NCBI GenBank assembly: GCA_023229245.1
Contig: JALNZU010000014.1
Location: 17,926-81,925 of the forward strand
DNA: 64,000 nucleotides
Source: Bacteroidales bacterium
GTDB lineage: Bacteria; Bacteroidota; Bacteroidia; Bacteroidales; F082
Direction: 5' to 3'
The translations under genes and the position numbers were made by a program. The notes under the pieces are model-generated. The model saw only the letters and a program-made list of their open reading frames with translations, did not search any database and was not told the origin of the DNA. How positions within the stretch are numbered: the first letter of the stretch is position 1; the number at the start of each line of letters is the position of its first letter. Below are positions 26,058-34,713 of the stretch, one piece after another.

Positions 26058-27065
26058 TTACTTCTTATGCGCAGTATTAGGTTCTCTTTTTTGCAGCCAT
26101 ATCCATAAATTTTTACTGTCTTGACGTATTTGTTTTATCGATACCGGCATCAACAGCCAAAAGACCAGTCCTACAAGGCTACCCCACAAGAAGAAAGCTG
26201 TAAACTGCAGCAACGAAAAGCTAAGTGCTGCTTCTGCGGGAATACCATAAAGCCCTAACAAATATACTAAGGTTACCTCTCGGGTTCCAAAGCCGGCCCA
26301 GGAAACTGGTAAGATAGTAACTAATCCTACTACGCTGATGATGATAGCTATATCTATTAATCCAAGATGAATAGACATGGCATCCAGAATAAGAGCTATG
26401 GCCCCATAAAATATCAGATAAGCCAGCACGGTGATCAGCCATAGCTTTACCGACTGGGAAATTATAGCAGGTCGTATGGTTTCTGTTAAAAAGACCAATA
26501 AACCTTGTTGTTTGAATCGGGCTAACCGGATAAGGTATTTGAAAAACCAGTTGGCCATAAACAAGCCAACGAAAAACAGTAACACACCTGCTATGACAGC
26601 AATATACATGTTCTTTACCGGCCAGGGACCAAAATATAATAGACCTCCGATAGCCATCATCACTAATACACCCAGATCAAAAATACGATCGGTAATTATG
26701 GTTCTGAAAGCCGGAATGAATTTCATATCGGCATATTGTCTGACATAATATAAACGAGCTATTTCGCCTATGCGTCCAGGGGTGATAATACCAATGGTAT
26801 AGCTAGCCATATACGCTCCAAACGAATGTCTGACGGGATAAAAAACACCTTCGGTCCGTATGAGTAAGTGCCAGCGATAACTTTTTACTGCTAATACTAA
26901 GATCACACCGCTTAACGAGATCAGATATTTGAGCAGGTTCAGATGCTCAAGCTGTTTGCCTAAGGCTTTCAGATCAATATCAACAAAACGAAAGAGCAGC
27001 CATAATATCAATGCCGATCCTGTTAATTTGATCAATAAGCTACGCCATTGTTTTAGCATACTCAC
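26058..27065 (-). CDS. Flippase-like / lysylphosphatidylglycerol synthase TM-domain (UPF0104) protein
   Basis: A 335-residue integral membrane protein with about eight hydrophobic segments. Family features are YRWHLLIRTEGV, the segment YTIGIITPGRIGEIARLYY, and LPVSWAGFGTREVTLVYLL. This fold occurs in the membrane half of MprF and in stand-alone proteins near glycosyltransferases, where lipid or lipid-sugar translocation is suspected. Its start overlaps the stop of the FrhB-like gene by 4 nt, indicating translational coupling. Confidence 0.85.
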   Translation of the reverse strand: MSMLKQWRSLLIKLTGSALILWLLFRFVDIDLKALGKQLEHLNLLKYLISLSGVILVLAVKSYRWHLLIRTEGVFYPVRHSFGAYMASYTIGIITPGRIGEIARLYYVRQYADMKFIPAFRTIITDRIFDLGVLVMMAIGGLLYFGPWPVKNMYIAVIAGVLLFFVGLFMANWFFKYLIRLARFKQQGLLVFLTETIRPAIISQSVKLWLITVLAYLIFYGAIALILDAMSIHLGLIDIAIIISVVGLVTILPVSWAGFGTREVTLVYLLGLYGIPAEAALSFSLLQFTAFFLWGSLVGLVFWLLMPVSIKQIRQDSKNLWIWLQKREPNTAHKK

Positions 27066-28402
27066 AACTCGTTGCGCTTAATATTATGGGTGGATTTCTT
27101 CCAGAAGGTTCGTGTTTTCTCGAAAATATTCCCTATGAATCGGGCTGGCAGCTGTTCTACCATCCATCGGGCTGCTTTAGTTCCCAGCAATAAGAATAAA
27201 GTACTGATCACTATCTCCATCAGATATCGTGAAAAGCCAAACCCTTTTAATGTGTAGCCGTAATCGGGTATTGATCTTCCGGTCCATTTACGGAACTGTA
27301 TTCTGATAAAAGCACCTCTTTTCTTGAAGTCGTACCCATGTGAATGCATGCGTATAGCCGTTTGTGTATCTATTGGATCCATAGTAAGCACACCTTCATC
27401 CATCATCTGCTGTAAAATGGTTTCCCCTTTTGCGCTACGGCTGATGATCATTGAAAAGCCTTTCCCTCGTTCTTCATATACCGGAGCCCATGCATCACCA
27501 CCTGAGATATCGGTAAATTCATTAGTCAGATCAGTACAATAGAGGCTGTTACGTAATATATGAAAGGGGATCAGATAGTTGGCATGAAATTTTTTTAACT
27601 CAATCACCCTGCCGCTTGTTAGTTCAACCCTCATATTACCAGGCCATTCGCCATGCCGGAAATATAACTTTTGTATGTGTTTATAGTCTTTTTCTCCATG
27701 CGAGCGTAAAAAGCTTCTGATAGATGAGAAATAAAGTGTGTTGCCATAAAATGGGCCAAAAATATATTCGATATTTTGCACCCAAGGATGCTTCATTTTT
27801 TGCAGTTTTCGGATTGATTGCACTTGGCCCGGCAATCCTACATAGGCTAATTTACCTTTGAAAGCAGCTATCTCAGGTAAAATCTCGTTTACCGAGCTGA
27901 TAATATATTTGCTTTGTGATGCCTGTAGTATTTCTTCTTTGCTGGTGGCAATAAAAGGTTTTGTAAACCAGGGTTCTTCTTCCGACATACCCAAGACTAC
28001 TGCTCCGTCTATCTTTTTTTTCTCAAGCAACCAGATCAGTATGGCTGATAAGATACCGCCCGAAGCTCCTCCTTGTCTGACGGCCGGTTCAGTGGCATAA
28101 CCTATTCCAATCTGGTAGAACGCACCTATGAAAGTATGGAAGTTGGGGCTGTCGGGGTAAAAATATTTTCGATATTCCGGAAAGTTGAACTCTTTGCCTG
28201 AGCAGGCTTCCCATATGGTATCGGCCAGCTTGTCGTCTATGGGCTGAATAATTTTTGGCCTGTATTTCCCGGCTTTATCTGTAAACACTATGCGTCCGCC
28301 TGATAATCCAACACAACTACCACAACGGTTGCATAGCTCCGAACGCATGAGCTTCTCTAGTTTATCAATATTTTTCACAGACATAAAATTGACGTATTCC
28401 AA
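27062..28402 (-). CDS. FrhB/FdhB-family (coenzyme F420 hydrogenase beta-like) iron-sulfur protein
   Basis: A 446-residue protein with an N-terminal Fe-S motif CNRCGSCVG (CxxCxxC) and the FrhB_FdhB N- and C-terminal domains (AVRQGGASGGILSAILIWLL; GKLAYVGLPGQVQSIRKLQ; LTNEFTDISGGDAWAP). A hydrophobic segment near residue 395 could attach it to the membrane. There is no sign of F420 metabolism here; relatives in polysaccharide clusters are flavin/Fe-S redox enzymes of unknown substrate. It lies between a methyltransferase-like gene (38-nt overlap, or 20 nt with the ATG at 28384) and the flippase-like gene. Confidence 0.8.
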   Translation of the reverse strand: MEYVNFMSVKNIDKLEKLMRSELCNRCGSCVGLSGGRIVFTDKAGKYRPKIIQPIDDKLADTIWEACSGKEFNFPEYRKYFYPDSPNFHTFIGAFYQIGIGYATEPAVRQGGASGGILSAILIWLLEKKKIDGAVVLGMSEEEPWFTKPFIATSKEEILQASQSKYIISSVNEILPEIAAFKGKLAYVGLPGQVQSIRKLQKMKHPWVQNIEYIFGPFYGNTLYFSSIRSFLRSHGEKDYKHIQKLYFRHGEWPGNMRVELTSGRVIELKKFHANYLIPFHILRNSLYCTDLTNEFTDISGGDAWAPVYEERGKGFSMIISRSAKGETILQQMMDEGVLTMDPIDTQTAIRMHSHGYDFKKRGAFIRIQFRKWTGRSIPDYGYTLKGFGFSRYLMEIVISTLFLLLGTKAARWMVEQLPARFIGNIFEKTRTFWKKSTHNIKRNEL

Positions 28403-29102
28403 GTTCAGAGACCCAGGTTTTCTGAAGGCGGTTTATTATTTTTTCGCCAAAATTTTGCAGAGCTAACGGGCCTACGGGTATCAATACTGTTCCTTTATGC
28501 ATCAGCAGCTTCCATCCGGATTTATGTAGCATTGCTTTCACTTCGGCCGAAGGAAGGAACCGATGTGGGCCTTCGCCATGTCCTCCAAAAAGAGCTGTAT
28601 ATATCCTATAAGGTAACTCGCTTGTGTGTGGTGGGCAGCTTAACACTAAACGTGCTTCTGGAGTACTGATTCGTGCAAGCTCTTTTAAGAAGGATAATGG
28701 ATCAGCAGCGTGTTCAAGGGTCTCTAAGCTGAGTATCCTGTCGAAACGGGCATCATCAAAAGGCAAGCTACTATAAGTTGCGATTTTAACTTGCCGGATA
28801 TGAGGGCGTAGATGATGAGCTACGGCCATCAGACCTGAAGATATTTCTGCATTGAGGATATCGACTTTTGGATTGCTCTTTTTGATAAAGTCATCTGCTT
28901 CGGCATCCCGGCTGGTGATGTTCAGAACTTTATGCGAGTCTTCAAGCTGTAGATAATGCATGCTCTCGTAAAAGCGTTGATCGTGTGCATGCTTCACTTT
29001 GGTGTTTTCAGCCACATAAACCGAAGCTACCCTGTCCCAATGAGCTTCTACCTCTTTATCTGTCCAACTGTTGCGATGATTGCGCTGTTCCCATTTTTTC
29101 AC
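28365..29102 (-). CDS. Class I SAM methyltransferase-like protein with degenerate motif I
   Basis: A 245-residue soluble protein of the Methyltransf_11 type. The post-motif segments are clear: FDRILSLETLEHAADPLSFLK and ARLVLSCPPHTSELPYR. The first strand, which in active enzymes is a glycine-rich VLDxGxGxG, reads VLNITSRDAEAD here, without the glycines. It may bind SAM weakly, bind another nucleotide, or be inactive. It overlaps the GT2 gene by 4 nt at its start and the FrhB-like gene at its end, so it is a fixed part of the operon. Confidence 0.78.
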   Translation of the reverse strand: MKKWEQRNHRNSWTDKEVEAHWDRVASVYVAENTKVKHAHDQRFYESMHYLQLEDSHKVLNITSRDAEADDFIKKSNPKVDILNAEISSGLMAVAHHLRPHIRQVKIATYSSLPFDDARFDRILSLETLEHAADPLSFLKELARISTPEARLVLSCPPHTSELPYRIYTALFGGHGEGPHRFLPSAEVKAMLHKSGWKLLMHKGTVLIPVGPLALQNFGEKIINRLQKTWVSELGIRQFYVCEKY

Positions 29103-29968
29103 GGCCGTTGCTTGGTTCGATTCAACAATGAAATCTGATCAGCCAGAAGCCCAATAAAGAAAATAAACATTCCTAAAATAGTTAGCAGTGATGCACTGTT
29201 TGGAAATCGTCCGGCAAGCAAATATCCTGCGATACCCCATCCAATGCCTAAGAAAAAGAATAATAGGCTGGCAGGAAAGAAAATTTTTAACGGATTGAAT
29301 AACATGATGATACGCATGATCAGCAATAGTGTTTTGGAGCCGTCTTTAAGAAATTTTACATTGCTGCTTCGGCCGATACGCTCTTCTACCACTATAGGGA
29401 ATGTGCCTATAGTATAGCCTTCCTTTAAGAAAGCCAGAGTAGATGTAGTGGAAAAGGAGAATCCGTTGGGCATGATATGCAATAGTTCAGTGATTAGTTG
29501 ACGGTCGAACCCTCTGAAGCCTGAGTTGTAATCGGGTAGCTGTTGTTCAACCAACATTTCTCCCAGGATACGGATCAGACGTTTACCTTTTTGACGGCTT
29601 TTAACCTGAAAACTATTGGCCGTACGTTCGCCTATCACCATATCATAATCAGGGAGCATGCCAATGAGTTGATCTAAGTATTTTGGGTCATGTTGACCAT
29701 CGCTGTCTAAGATGACTACATATGTTCCGGTGGCTTTTCTAATCCCTGTTTTCAGTGCTGCACCATATCCTTTGTTGATGGGATGCCGGACACATTTCAC
29801 CGGATATTCTGTGATTATTTCATAGGTTTTGTCGGTTGATCCGTCGTCAATATATATGACTTCATATATGGAGTGATAGTTTTTTTCGACTATCCCGTCG
29901 AGGCTTTTTCGGATACCGGCTTCTTCATTATAAGCTGGGATGACTATGCTGATCAGAGGTGTCACCAT
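29099..29968 (-). CDS. Glycosyltransferase family 2, polyprenyl-phosphate sugar synthase-like
   Basis: A 289-residue enzyme: GT-A domain with IVIPAYNEEAGI, YIDDGSTDKT and the metal site LDSDGQHDP, then two C-terminal membrane segments (about residues 230-280). This layout is that of dolichol/polyprenyl-phosphate mannose or glucose synthases and their GtrB-like relatives. They charge a lipid carrier for use by a GT-C enzyme, and a probable GT-C protein is the last gene of this operon. It is the first gene of the operon and has its own -7 box. Confidence 0.9.
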   Translation of the reverse strand: MVTPLISIVIPAYNEEAGIRKSLDGIVEKNYHSIYEVIYIDDGSTDKTYEIITEYPVKCVRHPINKGYGAALKTGIRKATGTYVVILDSDGQHDPKYLDQLIGMLPDYDMVIGERTANSFQVKSRQKGKRLIRILGEMLVEQQLPDYNSGFRGFDRQLITELLHIMPNGFSFSTTSTLAFLKEGYTIGTFPIVVEERIGRSSNVKFLKDGSKTLLLIMRIIMLFNPLKIFFPASLLFFFLGIGWGIAGYLLAGRFPNSASLLTILGMFIFFIGLLADQISLLNRTKQRP

Positions 29969-29982
29969 CTGCCTTTTTTTCG

Positions 29983-29990
29983 CAAAGGTA
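29983..29990 (-). promoter_or_regulatory. -7 box (TACCTTTG) of the five-gene glycan operon
   Basis: Exact TAnnTTTG on the minus strand, 14 nt before the GT2 start codon. Confidence 0.6.
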
Positions 29991-30073
29991 GAAAAATGTA
30001 TCTATCCACATGAACTATGGCTTGATATATCAGCATGTGAGGATTGCTGATTTTCGATTATCTGGCCATGAGT

Positions 30074-30475
30074 TTATGGGTCAGGCTCTTCTTCTTTATT
30101 TAAATTGGTATCGGAAGGGGTACGTCCTTGCATCATTTTTTGTTTGTGTTGCATGAGCATATGGTACTGTTCTTCGCTGACGTGCGGCCGTATGGATTCG
30201 TCTAACTGCATGAACATATTGTTTTGTTCTTCCCAGCTTTTGAGCATCAGTTGCCAATGTATTTTACTAAAAGAGTCAAGCACTGGTGTCAGAGCTTGTT
30301 TTTGCTCGGGAGTAGCCTGAAGAATTCGATACATATTTTCGCGAAACCCTTCGGGAGTATTCATGAATTTAATTTTTTCCACTTTCGTTCGGGTTACCCG
30401 GCCTGTTGTAAGCGAGCCAATAAAAAAGCCGGCTATGAAAGTGATAAGCAACAGAACGATATATTTGGTTTTCAT
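30074..30475 (-). CDS. Periplasmic Spy/CpxP-like (heavy-metal sensor-like) protein
   Basis: A 133-residue protein with an N-terminal membrane anchor or signal (YIVLLLITFIAGFFIGSL) and a helical, methionine-rich periplasmic part. The segment ATPEQKQALTPVLDSF resembles the LTxxQ-type repeat of Spy, CpxP and ZraP proteins, followed by KSWEEQNNMFMQLDESIRP. Such proteins act as periplasmic chaperones or stress sensors. It is third in an ECF sigma operon, 10 nt after the membrane protein that may be the anti-sigma factor. Confidence 0.72.
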   Translation of the reverse strand: MKTKYIVLLLITFIAGFFIGSLTTGRVTRTKVEKIKFMNTPEGFRENMYRILQATPEQKQALTPVLDSFSKIHWQLMLKSWEEQNNMFMQLDESIRPHVSEEQYHMLMQHKQKMMQGRTPSDTNLNKEEEPDP

Positions 30476-30485
30476 TGCTTATAGG

Positions 30486-30887
30486 TTAATAGTTTGCCAA
30501 TAAATTTGTAAAATCTCCACTCCATAAATTTGTTATACCCAACAACCCGTCAATTGATAGGGAGTTTTCTTGCCATATCACATACATTAAGAGCAGGAAT
30601 ACTGCTGCTACGGCACTCATACTCAGGCGCAGCATCCATTTGTATAAGTCTCGTTGGGTTTGTTGAATAAGGCGTTGGTGTGCCAATCGATTCAATGTGT
30701 GTTTGATAAAATATCTACTAAATTGTGGATTAAAGTTTTGAAGCAGGAGATAAATTTTTTTCCAGTCGTTAAGGCTGTCAATAGCATGTGTATTTGAAGT
30801 AAGTAAATGTGTTAGCTGCTCTTCTTCTGCTTGTCTGGTTTCGTTCAGTAAGGATTTTACCAGCAAATGTTCTTGATTCTTATTCAT
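30486..30887 (-). CDS. Single-span membrane protein, candidate anti-sigma factor
   Basis: A 133-residue protein with a soluble cytoplasmic N-terminal part of about 85 residues and one membrane segment (LSMSAVAAVFLLLMYVIW), then a short periplasmic end. Position (overlapping the ECF sigma gene by 4 nt) and topology are those of an anti-sigma factor. The zinc-binding anti-sigma motif HxxxCxxC is not present, and the periplasmic domain is only about 25 residues, so it would have to sense through a partner such as the Spy-like protein. Confidence 0.65.
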   Translation of the reverse strand: MNKNQEHLLVKSLLNETRQAEEEQLTHLLTSNTHAIDSLNDWKKIYLLLQNFNPQFSRYFIKHTLNRLAHQRLIQQTQRDLYKWMLRLSMSAVAAVFLLLMYVIWQENSLSIDGLLGITNLWSGDFTNLLANY

Positions 30888-31447
30888 TGTTGTTCTGTGT
30901 TTCTTAATATTTTCCGCATTTTTTCTAACCCTCTTGAAAGTCTTGATAATACGGTTCCTAATGGGATTCCAAGCATATCGGCTGTCTCTCGGGTCGAATA
31001 GCCTTCTATCAGCCTAAGTATTACCACTACTCGTTGATCGGTTTGAATATGTGTCAGTGCATGTGTGATCTGATCTGTTACATCAGCTTGTTGAAACGCA
31101 TCCTGAGGATCGGTAAATTCATATTGAATAGGCTTGTCGTCTGTCAGTTCTAACCAGGCATACCGATTTTTTCTACGTCGTAGCTCGTTGATAGATAGAT
31201 TAATAGCTATACGCGTAAGAAATGTCGATACTTTAGCTTCATACCTATATGTGCCTACCGACTGCCAGAACCGTAAAAAAGTTTCTTGCCCTACATCTTC
31301 GGCTTCTGCTGTATTACCCAACATTCCGATAACAATACGTGCGATCATTGTTTCATACCGTCGGATAATTTCAACTAATGCCTGTTCATCACCTCGCTGC
31401 ATTTTTTCTACCAACACAGCTTCTGAAGTGTTTTTATAGCTATTCAA
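30884..31447 (-). CDS. ECF-type RNA polymerase sigma factor
   Basis: A 187-residue sigma-70 family protein of the extracytoplasmic function group. Region 2 is seen in ALVEIIRRYETMIARIVI and DVGQETFLRFWQSVGTYR. Region 4 is seen in VVVILRLIEGYSTRETADM and LGIPLGTVLSRLSRG. It is the first of three genes, with a candidate anti-sigma factor and a periplasmic Spy-like protein, so an envelope stress response is the likely trigger (inference). A -7 box of the housekeeping type lies 50 nt upstream of the start. Confidence 0.93.
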   Translation of the reverse strand: MNSYKNTSEAVLVEKMQRGDEQALVEIIRRYETMIARIVIGMLGNTAEAEDVGQETFLRFWQSVGTYRYEAKVSTFLTRIAINLSINELRRRKNRYAWLELTDDKPIQYEFTDPQDAFQQADVTDQITHALTHIQTDQRVVVILRLIEGYSTRETADMLGIPLGTVLSRLSRGLEKMRKILRNTEQQ

Positions 31448-31497
31448 TGCTCTGTCTCAAAATCTTTTATACACGATTAGCTTCCATGCTTATCTAA

Positions 31498-31505
31498 CAA
31501 AGATA
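31498..31505 (-). promoter_or_regulatory. -7 box (TATCTTTG) of the ECF sigma operon
   Basis: Exact TAnnTTTG on the minus strand, 50 nt before the sigma factor start. Confidence 0.5.
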
Positions 31506-31624
31506 CTATAGGTTTTATTCCCTTATCAGGTGTTGAAATATACTATCCATTGATAAGGATATCTGTTTTTAAAGCCTGAGAAATAAATGGCTTCAGGTGA
31601 AGCTGCTTGAATCTTTTTGTGTTG

Positions 31625-32506
31625 TCAGAGCGCTTCGGCACCTCCGACAATTTCGATGATTTCGTTGGTGATAGCTGCTTGCCGGGCTTTGTTATAGCTT
31701 AGTTTCAGCTCTTTAAGCATTTCGGTTGCATTATCTGTTGCTTTATGCATGGCAATCATACGGGCACCATGTTCGGAGGCAAAACTATCCAGGATCATTT
31801 TATAGACCTGCATTTTAATAGTTTTAGGTACTAATGTATCTAAGATTTGTTGCTGATCCGGTTCGAAGATATATTTTGATACCCCGTCGTCTAACTCATC
31901 AATTTTTTGTGGTGGCAATTCTAATGGCAACAGTTGTTCTTCTACTATGACCTGTGTGCCGGCGCTACGAAACTGGTTATAGACAAAGACAATACGATCG
32001 AATTCTTTTTCAACAAAGAGCCTCATAAAATATTCGGCTAATGGAATGATGTGTTCAAAATTCAGGTGATCGAACACTTGTATTTCGCTACCGGTATATT
32101 GAAAATGATATTTTTTAAAGAAATCGTCACCTTTTTTACCTATGCAAAAGACTGCCAGATTATTTTCTTCTATCAGGTTATTGTATTGCTCAACAGCTAA
32201 TTTCACCGTATGCCGTATGATACTGGTATTAAATGCTCCGCATAATCCTCTGTTGGATGTAACGGGTACTAATAATACTTTTTTCACTTCAGGCTGCTCG
32301 GTATATTTTGCCATTTCTGATTTGCCCATATAAGGAGCCAGATTTTGCATCAGTTCACGCAGTTTGGAGGCGTATGGCCGCATATTGAGTATGGCATTTT
32401 GCGATTTACGCAACTTGGATGCCGATACCATTTTCATAGCACTGGTGATCTGCATGGTCGAGTTGACCGATTCGATACGTGTTCTAACTTCTTTTAGGTT
32501 TGACAT
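31625..32506 (-). CDS. atpG: ATP synthase F1 subunit gamma
   Basis: A 293-residue central-stalk subunit. The N-terminal helix begins MSNLKEVRTRIESVNSTMQI followed by TSAMKMVSASKL. The middle has TSNRGLCGAFNTSI, and the C-terminal helix ends LSYNKARQAAITNEIIEIVG, all conserved gamma features. It transmits rotation from the c-ring to the alpha3beta3 head. It is the last gene of atpBEFHAG, 30 nt after atpA. The beta and epsilon genes, which follow gamma in many bacteria, are absent here. Confidence 0.97.
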   Translation of the reverse strand: MSNLKEVRTRIESVNSTMQITSAMKMVSASKLRKSQNAILNMRPYASKLRELMQNLAPYMGKSEMAKYTEQPEVKKVLLVPVTSNRGLCGAFNTSIIRHTVKLAVEQYNNLIEENNLAVFCIGKKGDDFFKKYHFQYTGSEIQVFDHLNFEHIIPLAEYFMRLFVEKEFDRIVFVYNQFRSAGTQVIVEEQLLPLELPPQKIDELDDGVSKYIFEPDQQQILDTLVPKTIKMQVYKMILDSFASEHGARMIAMHKATDNATEMLKELKLSYNKARQAAITNEIIEIVGGAEAL

Positions 32507-32536
32507 ATGCGACTGACTTGAATATTCGTCCTACTA

Positions 32537-34120
32537 TCAAATCTCGTAGCGACTGACAATTTTAGAAGCTGCCTTAGCTAGCTCTTCTTCTGTTTCTTTA
32601 TCAAATTTTCCTGCTCTGAGCTTTTTCAGCAATTCTGTATGATTTTCATCCAATTCATGTATGAAGGCTGTTTGAAAATCGGTTACCGCATTAACGGGTA
32701 CCCTTCGTAAAAGGTTTTGTGTTCCACAGTAGATGATTGCCACCTGATGCTCCACACTCATAGGTGTATATTGTGGCTGTTTCAATATTTCTAGGTTTCG
32801 TTTTCCTTTATCCAACACTGCCATAGTTGCGGCATCTAAGTCGGAGCCAAACTTAGAGAATGCTTCTAACTCGCGATATTGTGCCTGGTCTAATTTCAAT
32901 GTACCAGCCACCTTTTTCATAGCTTTTATTTGTGCATTACCTCCAACTCTTGAAACGGATATTCCTACATTGATAGCTGGTCGTATCCCTGCATTGAACA
33001 GATTTGTCTCAAGGAATATCTGGCCATCGGTAATTGAGATCACATTAGTAGGTATGTAGGCTGAAACGTCTCCTGCTTGAGTTTCTATTATAGGTAGAGC
33101 GGTTAGTGATCCACCTCCTTTTACCATAGGTTTGATGCTTTCGGGCAGGTCGTTCATGGTTGCAGCTATTTCATCCGAGTTGATGATCTTTGCAGCTCTT
33201 TCCAACAGTCGCGAATGCAGGTAAAACACATCACCAGGATATGCCTCACGTCCAGGCGGACGGCGTAGCAGGAGCGACACTTCTCTATAAGCCACAGCTT
33301 GTTTGGATAAGTCGTCATAAATAACTAAGGCCGGTCGGCCTGTATCCCGAAAATATTCACCTATGGCAGCTCCTGCAAAGGGAGCATAAAACTGTAATGC
33401 AGCAGGATCGGATGCTGTAGCCGATACGATAACTGTATAAGGCATTGCTCCATGGTCTTCAAGGGTTTTTTGTATGCTGGCAACAGTAGAGCCTTTTTGC
33501 CCAATGGCTACATAAATGCAATATACAGGTTCTCCACGGTCGTAAAACTCTTTTTGATTGATGATGGTATCTATCCCAATAGCTGTTTTACCGGTCTGTC
33601 GGTCGCCTATGATCAACTCACGTTGTCCTCTTCCAATAGGTATCATGGCGTCTATAGCTTTGATTCCTGTTTGCAGTGGTTCGTGTACTGGTTGTCTGAA
33701 GATTACTCCCGGTGCTTTACGTTCAAGTGGCATCTCGTAGTTAGTGCCACCAATTTCACCTTTACCGTCTATAGGTTCACCTAAGGTATTGATCACTCTT
33801 CCCAACATGCCTTCACCCACATTGATAGAGGCAATATGACCGGTACGTTTTACTATGTCTCCTTCGTTGATGCCACTGGCGTTACCCAATAGAACCACAC
33901 CCACATTATCTTCTTCAAGGTTGAGTACTATGCCTTGTAATCCGGTTTTTTCAAAGACAATAAGCTCACCTGATTCGGCATTTCCCATACCGTATATACG
34001 TGCAATACCATCGCCGACCTGCAGTACAGAGCCTGTCTCTTCAAGTTCGGCCTCAGTGTTGAAACCGGCTAATTCTTGACGTAATATTGCTGATACCTCA
34101 GCAGGTTTGATTACTCCCAT
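32537..34120 (-). CDS. atpA: ATP synthase F1 subunit alpha
   Basis: A 527-residue non-catalytic nucleotide-binding subunit. The P-loop is GDRQTGKTAIG and the Walker B region is ALVIYDDLSKQAVAYR. The family signature segment PAINVGISVSRVGG is present. Length is normal. It is the fifth gene of the atp operon, 22 nt after atpH. Confidence 0.98.
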   Translation of the reverse strand: MGVIKPAEVSAILRQELAGFNTEAELEETGSVLQVGDGIARIYGMGNAESGELIVFEKTGLQGIVLNLEEDNVGVVLLGNASGINEGDIVKRTGHIASINVGEGMLGRVINTLGEPIDGKGEIGGTNYEMPLERKAPGVIFRQPVHEPLQTGIKAIDAMIPIGRGQRELIIGDRQTGKTAIGIDTIINQKEFYDRGEPVYCIYVAIGQKGSTVASIQKTLEDHGAMPYTVIVSATASDPAALQFYAPFAGAAIGEYFRDTGRPALVIYDDLSKQAVAYREVSLLLRRPPGREAYPGDVFYLHSRLLERAAKIINSDEIAATMNDLPESIKPMVKGGGSLTALPIIETQAGDVSAYIPTNVISITDGQIFLETNLFNAGIRPAINVGISVSRVGGNAQIKAMKKVAGTLKLDQAQYRELEAFSKFGSDLDAATMAVLDKGKRNLEILKQPQYTPMSVEHQVAIIYCGTQNLLRRVPVNAVTDFQTAFIHELDENHTELLKKLRAGKFDKETEEELAKAASKIVSRYEI

Positions 34121-34142
34121 AGTGATATTTCTTAGCTATAAA

Positions 34143-34697
34143 TCATTTATAAATGTACAAATTTTTCTCAAACTCAGCTTGCATGCGTTCCAGGGTTTTA
34201 CGAACTGATGCATCTAACAGATAATCGCCTAAACGTACTTTAAATCCACCTATAAGCTGTGGATCAATTACATTATTAACCAATATCTCTTTTTCTGTCA
34301 GACCATGTATCAGGTCTAAGATGCGTTGTTGAAGCTCTTTATCAACGGCTTGGGCTGTAGATAGTTCAACCTCAACCTGATTACGGCTTTCTAAATAATA
34401 CTTGTGATATTGTGTGGCAATACCAACCACTTCATGTCCTCTTCCTTTGCGGATAAGTATGTTCAGGAAGGTATGAGTTATGGGATTGATTTGCTTCTGA
34501 AAGATCTGGTCAAAAATTCTTTGCTTTCTCAAAGCTGGTATGACCGGATTTAGCAGCAACAGTCGTAGCTCTTTGTTTTCATCCAACACTTTAGCCAACA
34601 ACCTCAAATCGGTTAAGACCTGCTCTTCTGCTTTATTTTCTAAAGCAAACTCGAACAACGCTTTTGCATACCGTTTTGCCAGAATTTGGTTTTTCAT
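34143..34697 (-). CDS. atpH: ATP synthase F1 subunit delta
   Basis: A 184-residue peripheral-stalk subunit. It begins LAKRYAKALFEFALENKAEE and has the C-terminal signature DPQLIGGFKVRLGDYLLDAS. The delta subunit ties the stator b subunits to the top of the F1 head. It lies between atpF (16 nt upstream) and atpA. Confidence 0.96.
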   Translation of the reverse strand: MKNQILAKRYAKALFEFALENKAEEQVLTDLRLLAKVLDENKELRLLLLNPVIPALRKQRIFDQIFQKQINPITHTFLNILIRKGRGHEVVGIATQYHKYYLESRNQVEVELSTAQAVDKELQQRILDLIHGLTEKEILVNNVIDPQLIGGFKVRLGDYLLDASVRKTLERMQAEFEKNLYIYK

Positions 34698-34713
34698 TGT
34701 TTAGTGTATGAGT

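Noticed and set aside
27062..28402. A genuine coenzyme F420 hydrogenase beta subunit
   Set aside because: No hydrogenase or F420 gene is nearby and the context is glycan assembly; only the fold family is supported.
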